Of a stretch of 64,000 nt of DNA, positions 25,860-33,706 are shown one piece after another. The notes beneath the pieces are model-generated. The model was not told the DNA's origin and did no database searches. It saw only the letters and a program-made list of their open reading frames with translations. The stretch's first letter is position 1. Each line of letters begins with the position of its first letter. The translations under genes and the position numbers were made by a program. The stretch spans positions 124,001 through 188,000 of the forward strand of contig CAWFQH010000004.1 of the NCBI GenBank assembly GCA_963817945.1, written 5' to 3'. This DNA comes from VRUE01 sp963817945 (GTDB lineage Bacteria; Actinomycetota; Thermoleophilia; Solirubrobacterales; 70-9).

Positions 25860-27814
25860 GGGAGCCGAAGGCTCCGCGCTCGCGCCTGGAGCCGCTGCTG
25901 GAGCGCGGCCTCGGCGTTCCCGGCCTGTTCGTCGCCGTCTACTCCGCGGTCGGCTTCTCGATCTACTTCGCGCTCGGGGTCGTCGCCGATCGCGGCCTGG
26001 GCCTGACGCCGCTGATCTTCCTCGCCGCCGGCCTGCTGTTCGTCCTCGCCACCCTCAGCTACGTCGAGGGCGGGGCGATGTTCCGCGAACGCGGTGGTTC
26101 CTCCAGCTTCGCCCGTCACGCCTTCAACGAGCTGGTCGCCTTCGTCGCCGGTTGGGCGATCCTGATCGACTACCTGATCGTCGCCGCCCTTGCCGCGATC
26201 TCGGTGCCCCACTACCTGGAGCCGGTCGCGCCCGGTCTCTCCAAGCCCGGCTGGGAGGTCGGGGTCGCGGTGGTCGTGATCGTTGCCGCCTGCGGCCTCA
26301 ACATCGTCAACGCCGCCGGTCGCGGCCGCGAGCGCTGGCTGGTCGTGCTGGTGCTGGCCGACATCGCCCTGCAGATCGCCGTCATCGCGGTTGGCGTCCT
26401 CGCCGTGCTGCATCCCGAGCGGCTGACGGCCGAGCTCGACCTCTTCACCGACCCCAGCGTCACCGACACCCTCTACGCGGCTGTGGTCGCGATGCTCGCC
26501 TACGCCGGCATCGAGGCGGCGTCCGACCTGGCTCCCGACATCGACGTGCGCCGTCGCGACCTGCGCCGGATCGTCACCGTCGGGGCGGTGGCTGTTCCGC
26601 TCGTGTACGCGGGGATGGCGGCGATCGCGCTGATGGCGGTGCCGGTCGTGGCCGGGCCGGACGGGCCCCAGACCGCGCTCGGCGGCGAGTTCGTCGAGGC
26701 GCCGATCCTGGGGGTGGTCTCGGCCTACGAGCCCGGCTGGGTCGAGGACGCGATGCGCTGGGTCGTCGCCCTGGTCGCCGCCCCGGTCCTCTTCTGGGCG
26801 GCGACGACCTCGATGCTCGGGGTCTCGCGCCACATCTACACGCTGGCGATAAACCGCCAGATTCCCAGCTGGCTCGGCAAGCTCAACGCTCGCCACACGA
26901 CGCCGCACGTTGCGATCGTGCTCAGCGGGATGATCGCGATCGGTTTCGTTCTCCCGGCCGACGTCAAGCTCCTCGCCGGCATCTACGCCTTCGGTGCGAC
27001 CCTCGCGATCACGATCGCCCACGTCTCGGTGCTGCGCCTGCGCTTCAGCGATCCTGACCGTCGCCGCCCCTTCCGGGTCCCGCTCAACCTCGAGTGGCGC
27101 GGTGCCCGGCTGCCGGTCCCGGTCGCGCTCGCGGCGGTGCTGACCGGGCTCGCCTTCCTCAGCGTGCTCGCCTTCCACGACACGGCGCGCTGGGTCGGCG
27201 GCGGTTGGATGCTCTTCGGCCTCGCCTTCTACGTCGTCTACCGCAAGGGGGTTGAGGGGACCTCGCTGACCCGCCGCGTTTCGGTGACGGAGCGGGCGCT
27301 GACCAAGCAGGTGCCGGAGCTCGCCTACCGCAGCATCCTCGTGCCGGTCTTCGGCACCAAGCTCGACGACGACATCGTCGCCACCGCCGGGCGCCTCGCG
27401 GCGGCCGAGGGCGAGGAGGCAGAGGGGGACGCGGACGGTGCCCGGCTGGCGCTCGTCCACGTCGTCGAGGTGCCGCTCACCCTGCCGCTCGACGCCGAGC
27501 TGCCGGCGGCGCGGGAGGAGGAGATCCGGCGAACGCTGCAGCGTGCCCGCGAGGTGGCGGAGGAGTACGAGGACGTCGCCGTCAGCGCCGAGGCGGTGCG
27601 AGCCCGTGACGTCGGCGCCGGCATCGTCGAGGCGGCGCGCCTCAGCGAGGCTGAAACGATCGTGATCGGCGGCGAGCCACCAACCAAGATCCGCGGCGGT
27701 GCCACCCTGGGCGGCATCGGCGCCTCCAAGCCGGCGGAGATCGGGGCCGCCACCGAGTATGTCCTCAAGAAGGCGCCCTGCAGGGTGCTGCTCACCGCGC
27801 CGCCCGAAGCCTGA
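25856..27814 (+). CDS. APC-family transporter with C-terminal USP-like domain (KimA-like) 2
   Basis: A 652-residue paralogue of the preceding permease with the same layout: about 12 membrane helices (GLFVAVYSAVGFSIYFALGV, FRERGGSSSFARHAFNELVA in pieces) and a soluble USP-like tail from about residue 480 (LAYRSILVPVFGTKLDDDIV; IVIGGEPP near the end). The SSSFARHAFNELV segment is identical in both proteins. It starts at GTG 25856, coupled to the small membrane protein. Having two such permeases in tandem suggests two affinities or a heteromeric complex. The TrkA genes start 27 bp downstream, so K+ transport is the favoured function. Confidence 0.85.
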   Translation: MREPKAPRSRLEPLLERGLGVPGLFVAVYSAVGFSIYFALGVVADRGLGLTPLIFLAAGLLFVLATLSYVEGGAMFRERGGSSSFARHAFNELVAFVAGWAILIDYLIVAALAAISVPHYLEPVAPGLSKPGWEVGVAVVVIVAACGLNIVNAAGRGRERWLVVLVLADIALQIAVIAVGVLAVLHPERLTAELDLFTDPSVTDTLYAAVVAMLAYAGIEAASDLAPDIDVRRRDLRRIVTVGAVAVPLVYAGMAAIALMAVPVVAGPDGPQTALGGEFVEAPILGVVSAYEPGWVEDAMRWVVALVAAPVLFWAATTSMLGVSRHIYTLAINRQIPSWLGKLNARHTTPHVAIVLSGMIAIGFVLPADVKLLAGIYAFGATLAITIAHVSVLRLRFSDPDRRRPFRVPLNLEWRGARLPVPVALAAVLTGLAFLSVLAFHDTARWVGGGWMLFGLAFYVVYRKGVEGTSLTRRVSVTERALTKQVPELAYRSILVPVFGTKLDDDIVATAGRLAAAEGEEAEGDADGARLALVHVVEVPLTLPLDAELPAAREEEIRRTLQRAREVAEEYEDVAVSAEAVRARDVGAGIVEAARLSEAETIVIGGEPPTKIRGGATLGGIGASKPAEIGAATEYVLKKAPCRVLLTAPPEA

Positions 27815-27827
27815 CGCCTGGCAGGGC

Positions 27828-27833
27828 TAGTAT
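27828..27833 (+). promoter_or_regulatory. -10-like box before the first trkA gene
   Basis: TAGTAT ends 7 nt before ATG 27841, consistent with an internal leaderless promoter for the two TrkA-type genes. Confidence 0.5.
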
Positions 27834-27840
27834 CCGGCTT

Positions 27841-28308
27841 ATGTTCATCCTGATCGTCGGCTGCGGCCGGGTCGGCTCTTCTGTCGCCCGGACGATGCTC
27901 CGCGAGGGCCACGAAGTCTCCTGCCTCGACGAGGACCCCGAGTCGCACACCAGGCTCGAGGTCGGGCTCGACAAAGGCTGGGAGGATCTCGGCGGCCGCT
28001 TCACGGTCGGCACCGGGCTGGAGACGGACGCGCTGCTCGCGGCCGGCATCGAGAAAGCCGACGCCTTTATCGCCTCCACCAACGGCGACAACACCAACAT
28101 CGTCATCTCGCAGATCGCTCAGCGCCGCTACGAGGTGCCGACCGTGATCGCGCGGATTCTCGACCCGTTGCGGGCCGAGTGGTACCGCCAGCAGGGCCTA
28201 AACACCGTTTGCCCGACCCGGGTCGCGATCGACATGCTGGAGACCGCCGTCCGCGAGGGCGCCCAGCGCGACGGCGCCAAAGCCGACGAACCGCTCGAAA
28301 CCGCCTAG
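27841..28308 (+). CDS. TrkA-N (RCK) NAD-binding regulatory protein 1
   Basis: A 155-residue protein with only the Rossmann RCK-N domain: FILIVGCGRVGSSVARTMLREGHEV (GxGxxG), the acidic end of strand 2 CLDEDPE, GTGLETDALLAAGIEKADAFIAST and NIVISQIAQ. It lacks the RCK-C domain found in full TrkA. These proteins gate K+ channels or transporters in response to NAD(H) or nucleotides. Together with the next gene it mirrors the CeoB/CeoC (TrkA/TrkB) pair of mycobacteria. There is no trkH/trkG channel gene in the window, so the partner is probably one of the two adjacent APC permeases. Confidence 0.9.
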   Translation: MFILIVGCGRVGSSVARTMLREGHEVSCLDEDPESHTRLEVGLDKGWEDLGGRFTVGTGLETDALLAAGIEKADAFIASTNGDNTNIVISQIAQRRYEVPTVIARILDPLRAEWYRQQGLNTVCPTRVAIDMLETAVREGAQRDGAKADEPLETA

Positions 28309-28323
28309 GACGAGGACGAGGAC

Positions 28324-29004
28324 GTGTACATCATCGTCGTCGGAGCCGGGAAGGTCGGTTGGAACCTGGCCCGCGAGCTGCTCGAAAAGAACCACGAGGT
28401 GACGGTGATCGAGAGCAACCGGCGCCGCTACCTGACCGTCGAGCAGGAGCTCGAGCACAACGTCCTCTACGGCGACGCCTCCGAGCTGTGGGTGCTGGAG
28501 CGCGCCGGGATCCAGCGGGCCGAGATGGTGATCGCGGTGACCGGCGACGACGAGGACAACATGCTGATCTGCCAGGTCGCGCGCGAGAAGTACGAGGTCG
28601 AGCGGATCATCGCCCGCGTCAACAACCCGCGCAACCGGCCGCACTTCGACCTGCTCGGCGTCAAACCGTCGGTCTCGGCGACCGACCTGATCCTGCGCCT
28701 GCTCGAGCACGAGGTGCCGGAGTACGGCCTCGTCCACCTCCTCGACCTGCAGGAGGAGCAGCTGGAGATCATCGAGATGCTGCTCGGCAAGGACTCGCGG
28801 GTCAGCGGTGCGCGGGTCGGCGACCTGTCGATGCCCGACGGCAGCCTGCTGATCTCGGTGCTGCGCGAGGGCAAGGGCTTCGTGCCGGGACCGGACACTG
28901 TGCTGCAGGCGGGCGACGAGGTCTTGGCCGTGCTCGACCCCGGCCGCGAGGAGGACATCAAAGAGCTGTTCGGCCCCGCCGCCGGGGGCAACGGGGCCGG
29001 CTGA
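28324..29004 (+). CDS. TrkA-type RCK protein 2 (TrkA-N + TrkA-C)
   Basis: A 226-residue protein with RCK-N (YIIVVGAGKVGWNLARELLEKNHEV, VIESNRRRY, YGDASELWVLERAGIQRAEM) followed by RCK-C (from about residue 135: EYGLVHLLDLQEEQLEIIEM in parts, KDSRVSGARVGDL, LLISVLREG, VLQAGDEVLAVL). The C domain is where c-di-AMP or other ligands bind in related KtrA proteins. It starts at GTG 28324, 15 bp after the first TrkA gene. The two probably assemble into a mixed ring controlling K+ uptake by the neighbouring permeases. Confidence 0.92.
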   Translation: MYIIVVGAGKVGWNLARELLEKNHEVTVIESNRRRYLTVEQELEHNVLYGDASELWVLERAGIQRAEMVIAVTGDDEDNMLICQVAREKYEVERIIARVNNPRNRPHFDLLGVKPSVSATDLILRLLEHEVPEYGLVHLLDLQEEQLEIIEMLLGKDSRVSGARVGDLSMPDGSLLISVLREGKGFVPGPDTVLQAGDEVLAVLDPGREEDIKELFGPAAGGNGAG

Positions 29005-29007
29005 AGG

Positions 29008-30240
29008 ATGGCCGACCGCGAGGTCGATTTCCTCCTGATCGGCGGCGGCATGGCCTCGGGGCACTGCGCGGCCGAGCTGCGACGGCGCGGGTCCGAGGGG
29101 TCGATCCTGCTGGCCGGCCGTGAGCCGGAGCCGCCCTACGAACGGCCACCCCTCTCCAAGGACTACCTGCGGGGCGAGGCAGGCCGCGAGGACGCCCACG
29201 TCAACCCCGCTGGCTGGTACGAGGAGAACAGGGTCGAGCTGCGCACTGGCATCAACGTGATGTCACTCGACGTCTCCGCCCGTACGGCAAAGCTGCAGGG
29301 CGGAGAGGAGGTCGCTTTCGGCAGGGCGCTGCTTGCTACCGGCGCGATGGTCAACATCCTCCGCGTCGAGGGGGCCGAGAACGAGGGCATCCACTACCTG
29401 CGGGCCTTCGGCAACTCCGACGCGATCCGGGCCGACGCCGAGGCTGCCGAGCACGTGGTCCTGATCGGCGGCAGTTACATCGGCACCGAGGTCGCAGCCT
29501 CGCTGACCGCGAAGGGCGTCGACTGCACGATCGTGATGATGGAGGACGTCGCCCTCTCGCGAACCTTCGGCGCGGACGCCGGACGCTGGTTTCAGGCGAG
29601 GTTGGAAGAGCACGGCGTGACCGTGTACGGCGGCGAGGAGCTGCAGGCCTTTGAGGGCGACGGACGTATCAAGGCGGTGCTGACCAAGAGCGGTCGCGCG
29701 ATCGAGTGCGACGCGGTCGTGGTCGGAGCCGGCGTGCGCGCCGACGCGATGCTGGCCCAGCGCGCCGGCCTCGAGGTGGACAACGGGATCCTCTGCGACT
29801 CGAAGCTGCAGACCTCGGCCGAGGGCATCTACGCCGCCGGCGACTGCTGCTCTTACGAGAGCGTCGTCCACGACCGCCGCCTGCGAGTGGAGCATTGGGA
29901 CGTCGCGATGCAGCAGGGAATGCACGCGGCCCGCAACATGCTCGGCGAGGATCGCGACTACGACGTCGTTCCTTACTTTTTCAGCGATCTCGCCGACTGG
30001 GCCAGCCTCGAGTACGTCGGCCCGGCCTACGAGTGGGACGAGGAGGTCTGGCGCGGCGACCGCGACGGGGGCGAGTTCTCGGTCTGGTACCTGAAGGACG
30101 GCCGCGTCGCCGGCGCGCTCAGCGTCGAGCGGCCCGAAGACCTGGCCGAAGCCCGGCGCCTGCTGGCCGAGCGGGTCGACGTCAGCGGCGCCCGGGATCG
30201 GATCGCCGATCCCGATAGCGACCTCTCCATGATCTCCTGA
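29008..30240 (+). CDS. FAD-dependent NAD(P)H oxidoreductase (ferredoxin-reductase/AIF-like)
   Basis: A 410-residue two-dinucleotide-fold flavoprotein. FAD binding: FLLIGGGMASGHCAAELRR and the second FAD motif GIYAAGDCCSYES. NADH binding: VVLIGGSYIGTEVAASLTAKG. PYERPPLSKDYLRGE is the usual ferredoxin-reductase loop. It lacks redox-active CxxC, so it belongs to the ferredoxin/rubredoxin/putidaredoxin-reductase or AIF-like group rather than to thioredoxin reductases. The C-terminal about 90 residues resemble the reductase C-domain (FFSDLADWASLEYVG). Its ATG is 3 nt after the trkA stop, so it may share the K+ operon transcript, though no functional link is known. Confidence 0.9.
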   Translation: MADREVDFLLIGGGMASGHCAAELRRRGSEGSILLAGREPEPPYERPPLSKDYLRGEAGREDAHVNPAGWYEENRVELRTGINVMSLDVSARTAKLQGGEEVAFGRALLATGAMVNILRVEGAENEGIHYLRAFGNSDAIRADAEAAEHVVLIGGSYIGTEVAASLTAKGVDCTIVMMEDVALSRTFGADAGRWFQARLEEHGVTVYGGEELQAFEGDGRIKAVLTKSGRAIECDAVVVGAGVRADAMLAQRAGLEVDNGILCDSKLQTSAEGIYAAGDCCSYESVVHDRRLRVEHWDVAMQQGMHAARNMLGEDRDYDVVPYFFSDLADWASLEYVGPAYEWDEEVWRGDRDGGEFSVWYLKDGRVAGALSVERPEDLAEARRLLAERVDVSGARDRIADPDSDLSMIS

Positions 30241-30286
30241 GGCCGCTCGCGACCGGCAGTGGATATCCTCAATCAGCTGTTCTCGT

Positions 30287-30358
30287 TGCGCCCTGGTGTA
30301 ATTGGAAACACGCCAGCCTCTGGAGCTGGATTTCGGGGTTCGAGTCCCTGGGGCGCAG
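30287..30358 (+). tRNA. tRNA-Gln (anticodon CUG)
   Basis: A full cloverleaf: acceptor TGCGCCC/GGGCGCA with discriminator G, D-stem GTGT/ACAC with GG in the loop, anticodon stem CCAGC/GCTGG with loop CTCTGGA (anticodon CTG), and T-arm CGGGG-TTCGAGT-CCCTG. CCA is not encoded. It is followed at once by a broken HNH gene, typical of a tRNA used as an integration site. Confidence 0.95.
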
Positions 30359-30409
30359 CTCGTCGGCGCATCTTTTCGTCCGATACTGGTGCGACCATAC
30401 GTTCGCAGT

Positions 30410-30998
30410 ATGGGTGAAGACGAAGCGAAGGCAATTTCAGCTGCCGAGAAGCGCGCGAAATCGCAGAACTGCTGGGTGAGGGTCTGACTCAAGCGGAGGT
30501 GGGAAGGCGCCTCGGCCTTTCGAAGCCGACGGTTTCTTATCACGCGCGACGACTTGGATTACCGGTCAGGGACGAGTGTGCTCGTCGCTATGACTGGGAC
30601 GAGATACAGCGTGCTTATGACAGCGGCTTGTCGGTGCGCCAGTGCGCCCGGCGCTTCGGGTTTGCGCACTGTTCCTGGCATGCCGCATTGAAAAGGGGCG
30701 CAGTCAGACCGCGGCCGCGAAGAATGCCTATCGAGATGCTGCTTGTCTCCGGGAGGGCCAGACTGGCCGAACCCATCTGAAGCAGCGCCTTCTCGAAGAG
30801 GGGCTGAAGGTCAACCAATGTGAGCGCTGCGGCTTGACCGAGTGGAGAGGGCGGCCATTGAGCATGGCGCTGCATCACCGGAATGGAATCGGCAAAGACA
30901 ATCGCCTGGCCAATCTCGAGCTTCTCTGTCCGAACTGCCATGCTCAGACGGAGAATTTCGCCGGTCGTAACTTAGCTCGACGCCGTAGACCCGTCTAG
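30410..30998 (+). pseudogene. Broken HTH + HNH endonuclease gene (two frameshifts)
   Basis: Three consecutive frames carry parts of one protein. ATG 30410 gives MGEDEAKAISA, then the frame is lost; the next frame holds an HTH (REIAELLGEGLTQAEVGRRL, LSKPTVSYHARRLGLP), a second HTH-like segment (YDSGLSVRQCARRFGF) and MPIEMLLVSGR. The third frame (to 30998) holds RTHLKQRLLEEGLK and a zinc-type HNH core: CERCGLTEW, MALHHRNGIGKDNRLANLEL, LCPNCHAQT. The order matches a known HTH-HNH family. Two single-base losses (around 30440-30450 and 30755-30770) would restore it. The nuclease half could still be made from an internal start, but this seems unlikely. Confidence 0.8.
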
Positions 30999-31007
30999 TC
31001 GCTTTGC

Positions 31008-31013
31008 TAGCTT
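31008..31013 (+). promoter_or_regulatory. -10-like box before the lipoprotein gene
   Basis: TAGCTT ends 9 nt before ATG 31023. Confidence 0.35.
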
Positions 31014-31022
31014 CGGCGGCCG

Positions 31023-31760
31023 ATGAGGAGGTGCTTGCTCTACTCGGTGGCCTTCGGGCTGGCCCTGCTGGGGATCGTCGGTTGCGGCGGCGGGGACGAG
31101 GAGGACACGACGACCGCGCCGACTACCACGGCGACTGAAGCGCCAGCTGCGCTCGGCAAAGAAGAGCTGATCGCCCAGGGTGACGGGATCTGCGCCGAGG
31201 TGAACGCCGCGGTCGGCACCATCGCCAGCACCGAATCAGGCGATGCGTCGCAGGCGGTTCAAGTGGCCGACCTCTATGCGGGGATGGTCGAGCGACTGCG
31301 GGGTCTCGGCGCACCCAGCGACGACACCGCTGGTTACGACGAATTCATCGCCGCCGCCGAAGGGCTGGCCCAGACCGAGAGCGACGTTCAGCTCGCTGCC
31401 GAACGTGGCGAAGAAGAAGCCCTGACGACGGCCGAATCCGATGCCTCGTCGGCCCTAGCCTCGTTCCAGTCGGCGGCGACGTCCTATGGCTTCACCGAGT
31501 GCGCCGAAGGCCCGAGCGCGCCGGCGCCGGGTGCCGTAACCGGAGGCGCGGCGCCCGAAGAACCCGTGGAAGGCATCGAAGAAGAAGAACTGGCGCCCGA
31601 AGTCGAAGTCGAAGAAGAAGAAGTTGCCCCTGAAACCGGTGGCGCCGGCTCGGCGGACGAAGCAGGCGGCGCTGGCGGCGGGGCCCCGGCGGGTGGCGGC
31701 ACCGAAGGCGGCGAAGCCGGTGGTGGCGAAGGTTCCGGCGGCGGCATCGGCCCCGGCTGA
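31023..31760 (+). CDS. Lipoprotein with acidic and Gly-rich tail, unknown function
   Basis: A 245-residue protein. The signal ends in a lipobox-like LLGIVGC, followed by a Thr-rich linker (TTTAPTTTATEAPA), a helical domain of about 100 residues (LIAQGDGICAEVNAAVGTIA ... YGFTECAEG, two Cys that may bond), then an acidic stretch (EEEELAPEVEVEEEEVAPE) and a Gly-rich end. The helical part resembles DUF-type four-helix exported domains common in actinobacteria, but I cannot name one. The low-complexity tail may span the cell wall. It is convergent with the ABC exporter; a bidirectional hairpin lies between. Confidence 0.75.
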   Translation: MRRCLLYSVAFGLALLGIVGCGGGDEEDTTTAPTTTATEAPAALGKEELIAQGDGICAEVNAAVGTIASTESGDASQAVQVADLYAGMVERLRGLGAPSDDTAGYDEFIAAAEGLAQTESDVQLAAERGEEEALTTAESDASSALASFQSAATSYGFTECAEGPSAPAPGAVTGGAAPEEPVEGIEEEELAPEVEVEEEEVAPETGGAGSADEAGGAGGGAPAGGGTEGGEAGGGEGSGGGIGPG

Positions 31761-31797
31761 GGGCTTCGAGAACCAGCGCATCTCGGAGTCCTCGGTC

Positions 31798-31841
31798 GGG
31801 TGGTTCGGGTCACGCACTTGAGTGCGCTCCCCGCACCACCC
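31798..31841. terminator. Hairpin between convergent genes
   Basis: The outer stem GGGTGGT (31798-31804)/ACCACCC (31835-31841) encloses an inner GCACT/AGTGC stem. It lies between the lipoprotein stop (31760) and the exporter stop (31880) and can terminate both directions. Confidence 0.5.
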
Positions 31842-31879
31842 TTCCCTGCGTCCGCCGAGCTACTTGGCTCTCGACCGCC

Positions 31880-33706
31880 TCAGGCGGCTGAAGACTCCCG
31901 CCAAGCTCCATGCAGGCGGGCGTAGGCGCCGTTCGCCTCGATCAGCTCGTCGTGCGTGCCGCTCTCGACGACGCGGCCGCCCTCGAGCACGGCGATCTTC
32001 CCGGCGCGGCGGATCGTCGAGAGACGGTGGGCGATGACGATCGCGGTTCGCCCGGCCAGCAGGCGCTCCAGGCCGCGCTCGATCGTTTTCTCGGTCCGCA
32101 CGTCGACATTGGAGGTGGCCTCATCCAGGATCAGGATGCGAGGCTCGGCCAGGAGTGCCCGGGCGAAGGCGACCAGCTGTCGCTGCCCGGCAGAGAGCTG
32201 AATGCCCCGCTCGCCGACTTCGGTATCGATTCCCTGCGGCAGGGCGGCGATAAATGCAGTCGCTCCCACCGCCGCGGCCGCGGTCTCGATCTCAGCCAGA
32301 GTCGCATCGGGCCGGCCGAAGGCGATGTTCTCGCGGATGCTGCCGGAGAAGAGGAAGCCCTCCTGCGGGACGATCCCGAGCTGGCGCCGCAGGCCCTGCT
32401 GGCGCAGCGCCCGCAGGTCGTGGCCGTCGACCAAAACCCTGCCCCGCTGAGGGTCGTAGAAGCGGGCCACCAGCTTCGCCAACGTCGACTTTCCGGCCCC
32501 GGTGGCGCCGACCAGGGCCAGGGTCTGGCCGGGGGGAACGTGAAGGTCGATCTCGCTCAACGCCCAGTCGCTGTTCTCTTGGCTTTTCGGCGTCTGGTCG
32601 CCGTATGAGAACCAGACTCCCTCCATCTCGATCTCGCCACGCAGCGTCCCCGGGTCGAGCGCACCCGGCGCGTCGACCATCTCGGGCTCGGTGTCGAGCA
32701 GGTCGAAGACCTTGTCGAGCGCCGCCATCCCCTGCTGGTAGGTGGTGTAGAGCTGCGAGAGTTGCTGGATCGGGTCGAAGAAGACCTGCAGGTAACCGAT
32801 GAAGGCGACGACGACGCCGACCTGGATCGCGTTGTCGATTACCTGGGCGCCGCCGTAAAGGACGATCGCCGCGGTCGCGACCGCGGCGAGCAGCTCTACC
32901 GCAGGGAAGTAGGAGGCGTTGAGGTAGACGGTTTTCATGTTGGCCTCGCGGTTGGCCTCGTTCAGCTCGGTCATCGCCGCCGTGTGCCGGGACTCCTGGC
33001 CAAAGCTGCGCACCACCCGCATCCCGCTCAAGGTCTCCTGCAGGTAGGCCGTGACCGCCGCGATCCGCTCGCGCGTCGCCCGGTAGGCACCGTGGGAGAC
33101 GATGCGGAAGATGACGCTGGCGACGGCGAGCAGGGGGAAGGTGAGGAAGGTGACCAGCGCCAGCTGCAGGTCGAGCAGAAGCAGAATGACGACGACGCCG
33201 ACCAGGGTGAGGCTGCTGGAGAAGAGCGTCACCACGCCGCTGGTGACGAGCTGGTTGAGCGCCTCGATGTCGTTGGTCATGCGGCTGATCAGGACACCGG
33301 GGCTGCGCCGGGTGAAGAACCCGATCGACATCGCCTGCAGGTGGGAGAAGACGTGCTCTCGGAGGTCCTGCAGAGCGCGGGTGCCGACCCAGCCGACGAG
33401 GTAGGTCTGGGCGAAGGTGGCGGCGGCGTAGAGGATCGCGACGCCGACGAAGGCGATGACGATCGTGGTCAGGGCGCCGGTGTCATCGGGAACGATGCCG
33501 GTGTCGATGGCCTGGCCGGCGAGGTAGGGGGGTGCGAGGGCCGCGCCCGTGGCGGCGAGCATCGCGACGAATGCGAGCGCCACCCTGGCACGGTATGGGC
33601 GCAGCAGCCCGACCATCCAGCGCAGCTTTCGTCCTCGCTGGTCCTGGCCGCGGAGCAGCCGCCAGAGCGAGGCGAAGAGCAGGTAAACGTCGCGCAGCCG
33701 GCTCAC
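31880..33706 (-). CDS. ABC exporter half-transporter (canonical NBD)
   Basis: A 608-residue TMD-NBD protein. Six helices occupy about residues 30-340; the NBD has Walker A VGATGAGKSTLAK, Q-loop VPQEGFLFSGS, signature LSAGQRQ (Ala for the first Gly), Walker B ILILDEATSNVD with the catalytic Glu, and H-loop IAHRLSTI. It resembles the MsbA/LmrA/TmrB type of multidrug or lipid exporter. Its ATG overlaps the stop of the upstream half-transporter (33703-33706), so the two are translated together and should form a heterodimer. The substrate is unknown. Confidence 0.93.
   Translation of the reverse strand: MSRLRDVYLLFASLWRLLRGQDQRGRKLRWMVGLLRPYRARVALAFVAMLAATGAALAPPYLAGQAIDTGIVPDDTGALTTIVIAFVGVAILYAAATFAQTYLVGWVGTRALQDLREHVFSHLQAMSIGFFTRRSPGVLISRMTNDIEALNQLVTSGVVTLFSSSLTLVGVVVILLLLDLQLALVTFLTFPLLAVASVIFRIVSHGAYRATRERIAAVTAYLQETLSGMRVVRSFGQESRHTAAMTELNEANREANMKTVYLNASYFPAVELLAAVATAAIVLYGGAQVIDNAIQVGVVVAFIGYLQVFFDPIQQLSQLYTTYQQGMAALDKVFDLLDTEPEMVDAPGALDPGTLRGEIEMEGVWFSYGDQTPKSQENSDWALSEIDLHVPPGQTLALVGATGAGKSTLAKLVARFYDPQRGRVLVDGHDLRALRQQGLRRQLGIVPQEGFLFSGSIRENIAFGRPDATLAEIETAAAAVGATAFIAALPQGIDTEVGERGIQLSAGQRQLVAFARALLAEPRILILDEATSNVDVRTEKTIERGLERLLAGRTAIVIAHRLSTIRRAGKIAVLEGGRVVESGTHDELIEANGAYARLHGAWRESSAA

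Noticed and set aside
31555..31640. GAA/GTC triplet repeats in the lipoprotein gene
   Set aside because: Coding low-complexity for an acidic tail; no array structure and not CRISPR-like. No CRISPR array was seen anywhere in the window.
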